Source: Acetobacter farinalis (GTDB lineage: Bacteria; Pseudomonadota; Alphaproteobacteria; Acetobacterales; Acetobacteraceae). Taken from it: 64,000 nucleotides of DNA. The notes under the pieces were generated by a model. That model was not told where the DNA came from. It did not search any database and worked only from the letters and a program-made list of their open reading frames with translations. Location of the stretch: NCBI RefSeq assembly GCF_011516935.1, contig NZ_WOTF01000002.1, positions 1 through 64,000 on the forward strand. Reading direction: 5' to 3'. The position numbers and the translations under genes were made by a program. Below, one piece after another: positions 35,664 through 44,943 of this stretch; within the stretch, counting starts at the first letter, position 1; each line of letters opens with the position of its first letter.

Positions 35664-37073
35664 ATGACGCATGAGTTTGATCTTCTTGTCATCGGAGCCG
35701 GTTCCGGCGGGGTGCGCTGCGCCCGTATTGCCGCAGGGCACGGGGCCCGTGTGGCTGTGGTGGAAAGCCGCCACTGGGGCGGCACCTGCGTCAATCTGGG
35801 CTGCGTGCCCAAAAAGCTCATGGTTCAGGCCAGCGAGTATGGCGATATGGTGGAAGACAGCCACGCCTTCGGCTGGTCCTCCACCCGTGGCACGCATGAC
35901 TGGTCCACCCTGATTGCCGCCAAGGACAAGGAAATTACCCGCCTCAACGGCATTTATGTCTCCATGCTGGAGAAAGCAGGCATCACCCTGCTGACAGGCC
36001 ATGCCCGGTTTGTTGATGCCCATACCGTGCGGATTGAAGCCTCACCCCTCGCCCCGGATGAAGCGCCCCGCACCGTAACCGCGAAAACCATTGTGATCGC
36101 CACCGGCTCAACATCTGTGCGCCCGGATATTCCGGGAGCTGAGTTCGCCATTACGTCTGATGAGGCCTTCCACCTGCCCGCCCGCCCCCAGCGCGTGGTG
36201 ATTGTGGGCAGCGGCTATATCGGGCTTGAATTTGCCGGAATTTTCGCCGGGCTGGGGTCTCAGGTGGATCTGGTCTACCGGCAGCCGCTCCCCCTGCGCG
36301 GCTTTGATGAGGATATGCGCGCCGCCATGGCGGAGGCCATTACCGTGCGCGGCATTACGCAGCATCCGCACACCTCCCCCACCCGTGTGAGCAAAGAGGG
36401 CGAGACCTATACGGTCACGCTGGATAACGGGCGCACGCTTGAGGCCGATTGCGTGTTTTTCGCCACCGGCAGAAAACCCAAGATCGAACGGCTCGGGCTT
36501 GAGCACACCGGCGTTACGGTTGGCAAACACGGGCAGATCACGGTGGATTCCGGCAGCCAGACCACGGAACCCGGCATCTATGCCATCGGGGATGTGACAG
36601 ACCGGCTCAACCTGACCCCGGTTGCCATTGCCGAGGGCCATACTCTGGCCGACCGCCTGTTCGGCACCGCCCCGGCGCGGGAATGGGCGTTCGACACCAC
36701 GCCCAAGGCCGTCTTCTTCTCCCCCCCGCTGGCTTCCGTGGGCCTGACGGAGGAGGAAGCCACCCATCATGGCGCGGTGGATATCTACCTCACGCGCTTT
36801 ACCCCCATGCGCCACACGCTGAGTGGCCGCAAGGACCGCAAGACCGTCATGAAGCTGGTTGTGCAGCAGGACAGCCAGAAAGTGGTGGGCGCGCATATTC
36901 TGGGGGATGATGCCCCGGAAATGCTTCAGGGGGTGGCCGTGGCCGTTACCGCCGGTCTGACCAAGCAGGATTTTGACCGCACCATCGGCATTCACCCCAC
37001 CTCCGCCGAGGAACTGGTGACACTGCGCACCCGCACGCGGGAAACGCCTGCCGCCGCCCCTGAAGCCCCCTGA
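35664..37073 (+). CDS. gor: Glutathione-disulfide reductase
   Basis: A 469-residue flavoprotein reducing GSSG with NADPH. The N-terminal FAD motif is I-G-A-G-S-G-G-V-R, the redox disulfide is G-G-T-C-V-N-L-G-C-V-P-K-K (Cys42/Cys47), the NADPH fold has G-S-G-Y-I-G-L-E-F-A, and the C-terminal H-P-T-S-A-E-E-L supplies the catalytic histidine. It supports glutathione-dependent enzymes such as the ArsC and the persulfide dioxygenase here; that link is inference. Confidence 0.95.
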   Translation: MTHEFDLLVIGAGSGGVRCARIAAGHGARVAVVESRHWGGTCVNLGCVPKKLMVQASEYGDMVEDSHAFGWSSTRGTHDWSTLIAAKDKEITRLNGIYVSMLEKAGITLLTGHARFVDAHTVRIEASPLAPDEAPRTVTAKTIVIATGSTSVRPDIPGAEFAITSDEAFHLPARPQRVVIVGSGYIGLEFAGIFAGLGSQVDLVYRQPLPLRGFDEDMRAAMAEAITVRGITQHPHTSPTRVSKEGETYTVTLDNGRTLEADCVFFATGRKPKIERLGLEHTGVTVGKHGQITVDSGSQTTEPGIYAIGDVTDRLNLTPVAIAEGHTLADRLFGTAPAREWAFDTTPKAVFFSPPLASVGLTEEEATHHGAVDIYLTRFTPMRHTLSGRKDRKTVMKLVVQQDSQKVVGAHILGDDAPEMLQGVAVAVTAGLTKQDFDRTIGIHPTSAEELVTLRTRTRETPAAAPEAP

Positions 37074-37079
37074 CCCTTC

Positions 37080-37099
37080 CGGGCGGCCCGCGCCGCCCG
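37080..37099 (+). terminator. Terminator-like hairpin after gor
   Basis: CGGGCGGC (37080-37087) pairs with GCCGCCCG (37092-37099) around a 4-base loop, followed by a pyrimidine-rich run with CGTTTTTTCC. Probable end of the gor transcript. Confidence 0.6.
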
Positions 37100-37163
37100 T
37101 TCTCTTCCGCCCGTTTTTTCCCCGCCGTTCCCTCTTTCAGCCGCCAGAACAGGAAAAACCGCC

Positions 37164-38558
37164 ATGCCCTCCACCCCTCCCTCATCCAGCACCACGCCGG
37201 GCAGCGTTGCCGCTCACGCCCGCGGGTCTTACGATCTGGTTCTGAAAGGCGGCACCGTGGTGCTGCCTGATGCCACCGTGCAAACGGATGTCTATGTGCG
37301 GGATGGGCTGATTGCCGCCATTGGCGGGCAGGCCGATGCCGCCCGCACGCTGGACTGCACGGGCCTGACCATCCTGCCCGGCGTGATTGATACGCAGGTC
37401 CATTTCCGTGAACCGGGTGCCGAGGAAAATGAAGACCTCGAAACCGGCAGCCGCGCCGCCGTTCTGGGCGGCGTGACCGGCGTGTTTGAAATGCCCAACA
37501 CCCGCCCGCCCACAGCCACGCCGGACGCCGTGGCCCACAAGCTTGCCCGCGCGAAACACCGCATGTGGTGCGACCACGCCTTTTATGTGGGCGCCACCGT
37601 GGACAATGCAGACCAGTGCGGTGAGCTTGAAAAGCTGCCCGGCACCGCAGGCATCAAGGTTTTCATGGGGTCTTCCACCGGCAGCCTGCTGATTTCGGAG
37701 GATGACATGCTGGAGCGCGTCCTGCGTTCAGGCATGCGCCGCGTGGCCATTCATGCGGAAGATGAAACCCGCCTGAAGGAGCGTCTGGACTACCGCGTGG
37801 AAGGAGACCCCGCCTCCCACCCTGTCTGGCGTGATGATGAAACCGCCCTGCGCGCCACCACCCGTGCCCTGCATCTGGCCCGCAAGACCGGGCGGCGCGT
37901 GCACATCCTGCATGTGACAACACCTGCGGAACTGGCCCTGATTTCCGCGCATCGCGATATCGCTTCCTGCGAAGTCACCCCCCAGCACCTGACACTGGCC
38001 GGGGAAGAGGCTTATGCCCGTCTGGGCACACTGGCGCAGATGAACCCGCCCATCCGCTCCGGCGCGCATCGTGATGGCCTGTGGCACTGGGTCAGCCAGG
38101 GTATGCCGGATATCATCGGTTCAGACCACGCCCCCCACTCCCTTGCCGCCAAGGGAAAACCCTATCCGGCTTCCCCCTCCGGCATGCCGGGCGTGCAGAC
38201 CATGCTGCCGCTGATGCTGGACCATGTGGCCCACAACCGCCTGAGCCTGCGCCGCCTGGTGGACATGACCTCCGCCGGGCCGCAGCGCCTGTTCGGGCTG
38301 GTGCGCAAGGGCCGCATTGCCGTGGGGTATGATGCCGATTTCTCCATTGTGGATCTCAAATCCCGCTGGACCATCGAGCAAAGCTGGCTGGCCTCCCGCT
38401 GTGGCTGGTCTCCCTTTACGGGGCAGACGCTTACGGGCCGCCCCGTTGGCACCGTGATCCGTGGCCATCAGGTGATGTGGGAAGGCACTCTGGCCGAGCA
38501 GGCGCTGGGTGAGCCCCTGCGTTTTGACGCAACAGACAGACCGCAGGCCCCCCGCTGA
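37164..38558 (+). CDS. Dihydroorotase-like amidohydrolase
   Basis: A 464-residue cyclic amidohydrolase. The family motifs are I-D-T-Q-V-H-F-R-E-P-G (residues 75-85), the carboxylated-lysine site G-I-K-V-F-M-G-S-S-T-G, I-H-A-E-D-E, H-I-L-H-V-T-T and G-S-D-H-A-P-H. It would cleave or form dihydroorotate for pyrimidine synthesis. In the first metal motif the usual D-x-H-x-H is D-T-Q-V-H, so Gln78 replaces a histidine ligand, a change I believe occurs in other alphaproteobacterial homologues. It could be a PyrC-type enzyme or an inactive partner. A 20-residue polar N-terminus precedes the fold. Hsp70-like gene follows after 3 bp. Confidence 0.85.
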   Translation: MPSTPPSSSTTPGSVAAHARGSYDLVLKGGTVVLPDATVQTDVYVRDGLIAAIGGQADAARTLDCTGLTILPGVIDTQVHFREPGAEENEDLETGSRAAVLGGVTGVFEMPNTRPPTATPDAVAHKLARAKHRMWCDHAFYVGATVDNADQCGELEKLPGTAGIKVFMGSSTGSLLISEDDMLERVLRSGMRRVAIHAEDETRLKERLDYRVEGDPASHPVWRDDETALRATTRALHLARKTGRRVHILHVTTPAELALISAHRDIASCEVTPQHLTLAGEEAYARLGTLAQMNPPIRSGAHRDGLWHWVSQGMPDIIGSDHAPHSLAAKGKPYPASPSGMPGVQTMLPLMLDHVAHNRLSLRRLVDMTSAGPQRLFGLVRKGRIAVGYDADFSIVDLKSRWTIEQSWLASRCGWSPFTGQTLTGRPVGTVIRGHQVMWEGTLAEQALGEPLRFDATDRPQAPR

Positions 38559-38561
38559 CAC

Positions 38562-39848
38562 ATGACGACTCCGCCTTCCAACACCCTGAAAATCGGTCTT
38601 GATTTCGGCACCACCAACAGTGTGGTGGTGCTGGCCCACCCGGACGGACGCACGGAAACCGCCCGGTTTACCTTCCCCCCGCATGAGGCGTCCGACACCT
38701 GCCGGACGCTGCTGTGCTTCTGGCATGATGAAGACGGCAGCCGCCTGAAGCTGCATGAAGCCATCGGGGCGGCGGCGGTGGATGCCTATCTGGAAGATCC
38801 GGCGGAAAGCCGCATGATCATGTCCATGAAATCCTACCTCGCGCAGAGCTCCTTCCGCGAGACACAGATTTTCAACCGCCGCATGACGCTGGAAAGCCTG
38901 ATTGCCCACTTTCTCACCCACCTGATGAACGCCGTGGGGATTGACCCCGCCGCGACACAGGTCACGGTCGGGCGGCCTGTGCATTTTGCCGGAGACCGCG
39001 CGGATGATGCGCTGGGCGAGCAGCGCCTGCGGGACAGTTTTGCCGCCGCGGGCTTTGGCCCCATCGGCATTGCGTGGGAGCCGGAAGCCGCAGGCTGGCG
39101 GTTTGCCCAACGGCTGGAAAAGCCCACCACCATTCTGGTGGGGGATTTTGGCGGTGGCACCAGTGATTTCTCGGTGCTGCGGTTTGACCCGGCCACCGGG
39201 CGCGCCGCGCCACTGGGGCATGCCGGTGTGGGCCTTGCGGGGGATCAGTTCGATTACCGCATCATCAACACCGTGATCGCCCCTCTGCTGGGGCGGGACA
39301 GCACATACCGCATCATGGGCGGGCAGCCGCTGCCCGTGCCCATTGAATGGTACGCAAGCCTTGGCCACTGGCACCGTCTGGCCCTGATGCGCACACCCCA
39401 GACCCTGCGGGACATTGAAGACGTAACCCGCACCGCCGCAGAGCCGGAAAAACTCCGCGCCCTGCTGGATCTGGTGAAGGACCAGCAGGGGCAAGCCCTC
39501 TACCGTGCCGTAGGCGCGGCCAAAAGCGCCCTTTCTTCCGCTGAAAGCACGGTGCTGACATTCCAGCACAAGGGGCTGAAGGTGGAACGCACCATCACCC
39601 GGCAGGAGTTTGAGGCATGGATCGCGCCGGACCTCGCCCGGTTTGATGGAGCCGTCACGATAGCGCTTGAGAATGCGGGGCTTGCCGCATCCGAGGTTGA
39701 CCGGGTGTTCCTGACCGGCGGCACATCCTTCGTGCCTGCCGTGCGAAACCTGTTCATCACCCGCTTTGGGCAAGACCGGGTTGATGCCGGGGGCGAGTTT
39801 GTCTCCGTTGCGGAAGGGCTCGCCCTGATGTCCGGCCGGGGGGACTAA
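38562..39848 (+). CDS. YegD-like Hsp70-family protein
   Basis: This 428-residue protein has the actin-fold ATPase of Hsp70: I-G-L-D-F-G-T-T-N-S-V-V at residue 12, V-G-D-F-G-G-G-T-S-D-F near 190 and F-L-T-G-G-T-S-F-V-P-A near 385. It ends after the nucleotide-binding domain, with no substrate-binding domain or EEVD tail, as in YegD. YegD-type proteins are putative chaperone ATPases without known clients. It starts 3 bp after the dihydroorotase-like gene, so they are co-transcribed. Confidence 0.88.
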   Translation: MTTPPSNTLKIGLDFGTTNSVVVLAHPDGRTETARFTFPPHEASDTCRTLLCFWHDEDGSRLKLHEAIGAAAVDAYLEDPAESRMIMSMKSYLAQSSFRETQIFNRRMTLESLIAHFLTHLMNAVGIDPAATQVTVGRPVHFAGDRADDALGEQRLRDSFAAAGFGPIGIAWEPEAAGWRFAQRLEKPTTILVGDFGGGTSDFSVLRFDPATGRAAPLGHAGVGLAGDQFDYRIINTVIAPLLGRDSTYRIMGGQPLPVPIEWYASLGHWHRLALMRTPQTLRDIEDVTRTAAEPEKLRALLDLVKDQQGQALYRAVGAAKSALSSAESTVLTFQHKGLKVERTITRQEFEAWIAPDLARFDGAVTIALENAGLAASEVDRVFLTGGTSFVPAVRNLFITRFGQDRVDAGGEFVSVAEGLALMSGRGD

Positions 39849-39899
39849 CCCCCGGCCTGAACGCCGGGAGCTTGCCCTCGGGGCTTGTTTTTGAGCGCC

Positions 39900-40364
39900 T
39901 TACGGAAACGCAGAGCGCTTGAAAACATGCTGGTCCACCAGCGCGCGCAGGGGGGCAAAGGCTTCATCGGAAAAGCTTTCCGTGCGGACTTTGGAGCCAT
40001 CAGGCGCTTCCACAAACACCGTATCGTTCCAGTCCGCGGCACTGATGCCGGTCCAGAGCGTGATGGCCAGCACATCCTTGCCGCTGGCATCCTTCAGCAT
40101 CATCCGCGAATCCCCGGAAGAAGGAGGCGTGCGGCCCAGCGGCCCCCAGCCGCTTTTATGCTGCGCCAGCCATGTGTTGATGGAGTTTACATCCTCGGCA
40201 CTCAACGCCCGCTTGTGGCGCATGGGGCCGACCTCGATTTCGCCACTGGCAACCTGAGGGAACACCACCGGTTTGAAATTGGGCAGCGCAACCATCCAGA
40301 TCATGGATGCCGTACCAATCGTCAGCACCAGAAACCCGATGATAAATGCGGTTTCCTTCCTCAT
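39900..40364 (-). CDS. Hypothetical single-span membrane protein, 154 aa
   Basis: I do not recognise the family. Residues 7-28 form one hydrophobic segment after M-R-K-E-T, which fits a signal anchor with the rest in the periplasm. The remainder is soluble, with W-L-A-Q-H-K-S-G-W-G-P and T-L-W-T-G-I-S-A-A-D-W-N-D. No cysteine pair or catalytic motif is visible. It lies 14 bp downstream of the DegT aminotransferase on the same strand and may be the last gene of that glycan operon. Confidence 0.65.
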   Translation of the reverse strand: MRKETAFIIGFLVLTIGTASMIWMVALPNFKPVVFPQVASGEIEVGPMRHKRALSAEDVNSINTWLAQHKSGWGPLGRTPPSSGDSRMMLKDASGKDVLAITLWTGISAADWNDTVFVEAPDGSKVRTESFSDEAFAPLRALVDQHVFKRSAFP

Positions 40365-40378
40365 TCCCCTTCTCCCCC

Positions 40379-41518
40379 TCAGCCGCGCACGGCCGTAATC
40401 ACACGGGCAACCTCTGCATCCGTCAGTTCCGGATGAATGGGGAGGGCCAGAATCCGCTGGGCCAGATCTTCCGAAACCGGCAGGGCCGCCCCGTCATGAT
40501 GCTCCCGGTAGGCCGGCTGTTTATGCAGCGGCATGGGATAATAAATGGCGGAGGGCACCCCCCTGTCTTTCAGGCGCGCCTGAAGGGGCTCGCGCTCTGC
40601 CGGGTCTTTCAGCAGAATGGCATACACAGCCCAGGCACTTGCACTGTCCGGCACGCGCGCAGGCACCTGCACAGCCCCCGCAAGACCAGCATCATACGCC
40701 TGCGCAATGGCATCACGCCGGGCCAGTTCTTCCCTGAACCCTTCCAGCTTGGCCAGAAGCACCGCCGCCTGAAGTGTGTCCAGCCGCCCGTTCATGCCGG
40801 TGCGGAGCACTTCATACCGCGTGCCGCCTTCACCATGCGTGCGGAGCGAGCGGTACAGCGCCGCGCGTTCCGGGTCATCCGTCAAAATCGCGCCGCCATC
40901 CCCATAGCCACCCAGCGGTTTGGACGGGAAGAAGGAGAGCGTGGTGGCCGTGGCTTCCCGCCCGAGCGGCCTGCCGCCGAGAGACGCGCCGAAAGACTGG
41001 GCACAGTCAGCCAGCAGGAACAGCCCTTCCTCCTCCGCAATTGCGCGCAGGTCTGCCCACGGCGCGGGCTGGCCGAACAGGTCCACCCCCACAATGGCGC
41101 GCGGCGTGAGCCTGCCTGCCTCCCGCACGGCGCGGATGCGCGCCCGCAGGTGGTCCGGATCAATCTGGAACGTGTTCGGGTCCACATCCACAAAAACCGG
41201 GGTCGCGCCCAGAACCAGCGGCACTTCCGCCGTTGCGGTGTAGGTAAAGGCGGGCAGGAAGACAGCATCCCCCCGGCCAATACCCTCCGCCATCATCACG
41301 ATCTGCAGCGCATCCGTGCCGGACGAAACCCCCACGCACTCTTTCGCGCCGCACCACTCCGCCAGACGCTGCTCCAGTTCCGCCACTTCCGGCCCCATTA
41401 CGAATCGGCAATGGTCCAGCACGGCATTCACCCGGGCGCGAAGCCCCGGACCCAGACGCTTCTGCTGCGCAGGAAGATCAAGAAACGCAATCGGTTTATC
41501 TGCTGTCTTATCGGTCAT
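40379..41518 (-). CDS. DegT/DnrJ/EryC1/StrS-family sugar aminotransferase
   Basis: A 379-residue PLP enzyme that transfers an amino group to a keto-sugar nucleotide. The lysine lies in F-F-P-S-K-P-L-G-G-Y-G-D-G-G; S-S-G-T-D-A-L and the A-D-C-A-Q-S-F-G-A segment bind PLP. Its start overlaps the upstream CapD-like dehydratase stop by 4 bp (41515-41518). A natural reading is that it aminates C4 of the 4-keto-6-deoxy sugar made by that enzyme, as PglE and related enzymes do. Confidence 0.9.
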   Translation of the reverse strand: MTDKTADKPIAFLDLPAQQKRLGPGLRARVNAVLDHCRFVMGPEVAELEQRLAEWCGAKECVGVSSGTDALQIVMMAEGIGRGDAVFLPAFTYTATAEVPLVLGATPVFVDVDPNTFQIDPDHLRARIRAVREAGRLTPRAIVGVDLFGQPAPWADLRAIAEEEGLFLLADCAQSFGASLGGRPLGREATATTLSFFPSKPLGGYGDGGAILTDDPERAALYRSLRTHGEGGTRYEVLRTGMNGRLDTLQAAVLLAKLEGFREELARRDAIAQAYDAGLAGAVQVPARVPDSASAWAVYAILLKDPAEREPLQARLKDRGVPSAIYYPMPLHKQPAYREHHDGAALPVSEDLAQRILALPIHPELTDAEVARVITAVRG

Positions 41519-43551
41519 GATGCTACCTGTTTCCTGCTGCCGTTCGGCCCCTCTTCCGGGCCTCCGGTGTGTATCGTCCCGGACTGCTCGGGTTCTCTCG
41601 CGCCCAGTGGCACAACAGACCGCACTTCTCCAGTGGGGTTATGATCGAATTCCGGCACCAGCAATGACAGAATATGCAGGGCTGCCTTCACCTCCCCTTT
41701 GCGGGCACAGGCGGCTATCTGGTCCACCGCCTCGGTGACAGCCGCCATATCCACCACGCGGGGGGTTGCCATCAGCAGGCCCGGCGCATCCGTCGGCACC
41801 GGGGCCTCACGCCCGTGAAACAGTTCTTCATACAGTTTTTCACCGGGGCGCAGGCCGGTAAACCGGATTGCCACATCCTCATCCGGGCGCAGGCCCGCAA
41901 GACGGATCATCTGTCGGGCGAGATCCACAATTTTAACCGGCTCGCCCATATCCAGCACAAAAATTCCGCCATCCCGCAGCAGGGCGTCCGTGCCGGAACC
42001 ATCCACACCACAGGTGCCACGCACGCTGGCCTGCAGCACCAGCCCCACAGCCTCCGGCACAGTCATGAAATACCGGCGCATGTCCGGATGTGTCACCGTG
42101 AGCGGGCCACCCCGCTCAAGCTGCCGCCGGAACAGCGGCACAACGGAGCCGGTCGAACCCAGCACATTGCCAAAGCGCACGGTAATGCAGCGCATGGCCT
42201 CCGGGTTACCCGATGTCCGCGCCTTGATGTCCAGCGCCTGGCAATACATCTCCGCAGCCCGTTTGGCCGCTCCCATCAGGCTGGAGGGATTAACAGCCTT
42301 GTCTGTCGAGATCACCACCATGGCGCGCGCGCCGTTCCGTGCGGCGGCATCCGCCACCACGCGGGTGCCGTGCACGTTGGTCAGCAAGCCTTCCGCCGGG
42401 TTGGCTTCCACAATCGGCACATGTTTGAGAGCGGCTGCGTGAAACACCAGATCGGGCCGGAAACGGGACATCACCTCTTCAATGCGGGACTCATCCCGCA
42501 CATCCGCCACCACGATGTCATAGGGCACATGAGGGGCGCACTCGTTCAGCTCGGTTTGAATCTGCCACAGCTCAAATTCACCATGGTCCAGCAGGATCAG
42601 CCGGTCCGGCTCCAGCGTGGCAATCTGCCGCACCAGTTCCGAGCCAATGCTGCCGCCGGCCCCCGTCACCAGCACAGTCTTGTGGCCAACCAGCCGCTCC
42701 ATTCCAGCCTGATCAAGCGGCACCTGCGGGCGGTTGAGCAGATCTTCAATCGGCACGGGGCGCAGTTCTACCCGCTCCGCCGGGGTCAAGGCCGTAAGGG
42801 CCGGTGTGCGCAGCACGGGAATTTCATGCTCGGCGGCGGCGTCCAGCACTTTTGTCAGCGCGGCCCCACGGAAGGAGGGGTCTGTCACCACCAGCGACTC
42901 GGGGAGCGTTCCGGCTTTCGCCAGCCGGTCCAGCACCGGCACGATATCGTCCACATGGCCGAGAATAGGCACATTATGCAGCCGCCTGCCCGCCTGATGC
43001 GTGCCAAGAGCCACCAGCCCCACCACACGGATCCCGGCGGCGGGGTTACGCTCAAGCGCGCGCAGATACAGATCCGCCACCGTATCCACCCCCACCATCA
43101 CCACGCGCCGCTGGTCTGCCTTCCGGGCCGCCAGCTGGTATGCCAGCCGATAGCCAATCCGCAGGCCGCCCAGCATGATGAGCAGCACCAGCGCGTAGAT
43201 AATGGGAAAGGTCGTGCTGGGCAGGCGGAAGCCAGCCAGCACCAGCCCCACGGAAAACAGCACGGAACTGGCCACCGAGGCTCCGGCAATTCCCAGAAGA
43301 TCGGACACGCCGGAAAAGCGCCAGTACTGCTGCGGCATTCTGAAAGGCAGGCCGCTGATAACCAGCGTGATCGCGCCGCTGGCAAGAAACCACAAAGGAT
43401 GCAGAAGCCCGTCCTGTGGCGCGGCAAGCCATCGGGCAATTGGCGCGGCCAAAGCCGCCAGCATCCCATCCAGAAGAACGTTGACCATAATTCTGTTAAG
43501 GGGGCGCAGCCGGGGGCTGCGGTGTAGAGGCTCAGAGCGTTGCGGTACCAT
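41515..43551 (-). CDS. CapD/FlaA1-like nucleotide-sugar 4,6-dehydratase, membrane form
   Basis: A 678-residue protein. Four or five hydrophobic segments cover about residues 20-145. A CoA-binding-like Rossmann region follows, then the SDR domain from about residue 290 (V-T-G-A-G-G-S-I-G-S-E-L). The catalytic region is S-T-D-K-A-V-N-P-S-S-L-M-G-A-A-K, with the Met-x3-Lys replacement typical of FlaA1/PglF enzymes. They dehydrate UDP-GlcNAc to a 4-keto-6-deoxy sugar. A later start at 43488 is possible; neither has a strong ribosome site. It is divergent from the GT4 gene. Confidence 0.9.
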   Translation of the reverse strand: MVPQRSEPLHRSPRLRPLNRIMVNVLLDGMLAALAAPIARWLAAPQDGLLHPLWFLASGAITLVISGLPFRMPQQYWRFSGVSDLLGIAGASVASSVLFSVGLVLAGFRLPSTTFPIIYALVLLIMLGGLRIGYRLAYQLAARKADQRRVVMVGVDTVADLYLRALERNPAAGIRVVGLVALGTHQAGRRLHNVPILGHVDDIVPVLDRLAKAGTLPESLVVTDPSFRGAALTKVLDAAAEHEIPVLRTPALTALTPAERVELRPVPIEDLLNRPQVPLDQAGMERLVGHKTVLVTGAGGSIGSELVRQIATLEPDRLILLDHGEFELWQIQTELNECAPHVPYDIVVADVRDESRIEEVMSRFRPDLVFHAAALKHVPIVEANPAEGLLTNVHGTRVVADAAARNGARAMVVISTDKAVNPSSLMGAAKRAAEMYCQALDIKARTSGNPEAMRCITVRFGNVLGSTGSVVPLFRRQLERGGPLTVTHPDMRRYFMTVPEAVGLVLQASVRGTCGVDGSGTDALLRDGGIFVLDMGEPVKIVDLARQMIRLAGLRPDEDVAIRFTGLRPGEKLYEELFHGREAPVPTDAPGLLMATPRVVDMAAVTEAVDQIAACARKGEVKAALHILSLLVPEFDHNPTGEVRSVVPLGAREPEQSGTIHTGGPEEGPNGSRKQVAS

Positions 43552-43617
43552 TGTTTTGTATCTTACACCTATCGCCTGACACCTGCCATCCTAGAAGCCG
43601 CACAACCTGACGAGACC

Positions 43618-44661
43618 ATGCCCATCGTCCCTTATCCTTTTTTTCTGGCAGTTTTCTGCCTGATCTGCGCCGCCTGTCTCGCCGCGTTCCTTGTGCGGAT
43701 GATGATCCGTGTGGCCGTTCTGGACCATCCGGGTCACAGGAGCGCCCATGAGCGCCCCACTCCCAAAGGCGGTGGCGTGGGGGTGATGATTGCTTTTTTT
43801 GTCGTATTTCCTGTCCTGCACCTGATCACCGGTCAGCCTTTCCTGAATACCGCAGTGATCACGACAGCGCTCGCCACAGGCCTGCTGGCCGGTATTTCAT
43901 GGCTGGATGACCTCTACCAGTGGCCTCCCTCCATCAAATTTGCAGCGCAGTGTCTGGCGGCTGGTCTGGTGGTGGCTGGCGGAACCAGCCTGCCCCTACC
44001 GGCCATATGGGGCGGGACTGTGGCAGGAGCCCTGCTCTCCGCCCTCTGGCTGGTCTTCATGACCAATGCCGTCAACTTCATGGATGGGCTGAACGGCCTG
44101 ATTTCCGGTTCTCTGGCCACATGCTGCCTCGTGATGGCGGCAGTCGGCTCCGCCTTTGGCGTGCCGGATCTGGTCTGGCCCGCACTGCTGCTCTGCGCCT
44201 GCCTGTGCGGTTTTCTGCCCTTCAATTACCCGAAGGCCCGTATTTTTCTGGGGGATGTGGGCAGTCAGGGCTGCGGGCTTCTTGCGGGAGCCGCAGCCCT
44301 GCATATTGCACGCACCAGCCCCCTGCCATCCGGGTGGCTTCTCGGCCCCTGCCTGCTCTTTCCGCTGATTTATGATGTGCTGTTCACACTGGCACGGCGC
44401 AAACTGGCCGGGCACTCTCTGGTGCAGGCGCATCGGGGGCATCTTTATCAGGTGCTGCACCGGAGCGGCGTAAACCCGGCGCTTGTCACGCTGGCAGAAT
44501 GGGGATGTGTGCTCTGGGGCGGGCTGGTTGCCTCTCTTGCGGCCCCCATGCCCCCTGTTCCCGGCTTTGCCTGCGCGCTGGGGCTGCTTCTGGCCCCACA
44601 GCTTCTCTGGACAGGCTTCGCAGTCATGCGGACACGCCGGCACCCGGTCGGCCCGTGGTAG
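43618..44661 (+). CDS. GT4/WecA-family polyprenyl-phosphate sugar-1-phosphate transferase
   Basis: This 347-residue membrane protein has about ten hydrophobic segments and the WecA/MraY motifs: S-W-L-D-D-L-Y-Q-W-P, N-A-V-N-F-M-D-G-L-N-G-L, I-F-L-G-D-V-G-S-Q-G and a late H-R-G-H-L-Y-Q-V-L-H. It moves a sugar-1-phosphate from a UDP sugar to undecaprenyl phosphate, starting O-antigen or exopolysaccharide. ATG 43618 is used; the frame continues upstream to 43540 without family features. It is divergent from CapD, with 66 bp between starts. Confidence 0.9.
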   Translation: MPIVPYPFFLAVFCLICAACLAAFLVRMMIRVAVLDHPGHRSAHERPTPKGGGVGVMIAFFVVFPVLHLITGQPFLNTAVITTALATGLLAGISWLDDLYQWPPSIKFAAQCLAAGLVVAGGTSLPLPAIWGGTVAGALLSALWLVFMTNAVNFMDGLNGLISGSLATCCLVMAAVGSAFGVPDLVWPALLLCACLCGFLPFNYPKARIFLGDVGSQGCGLLAGAAALHIARTSPLPSGWLLGPCLLFPLIYDVLFTLARRKLAGHSLVQAHRGHLYQVLHRSGVNPALVTLAEWGCVLWGGLVASLAAPMPPVPGFACALGLLLAPQLLWTGFAVMRTRRHPVGPW

Positions 44662-44943
44662 GCAGCGCGTCAGCCTGCTGCCAGACCCGTTTGAGGCACT
44701 CAGGATAAATTTGACTGAGTGCGCGTGAGGGAAGCTGCCCCCATCGCATCCGCCGGGCAGGCGGCAGGCAAAGGGCGCTCCTTACGCTTCCGCGCTTTTC
44801 CCCGTTTTCATACCCACGGCAGACCGCCGGGGTTTTTTCGGGAGGCAGGCAGAAAAGGCACCCTGTTGTAAAAGCTTGCCGCAACCGGCCTGTCTGTCAT
44901 GCCCTGTAGAAAGGAATGGCAGACAGGACCGCATTCGCGGTCT
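44662..44943. other. Gene-free gap of 282 bp
   Basis: No coding region, RNA or clear stem-loop is recognised between the GT4 stop and the MarR stop. Both genes read toward it, so it should hold their transcription ends. Confidence 0.4.
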
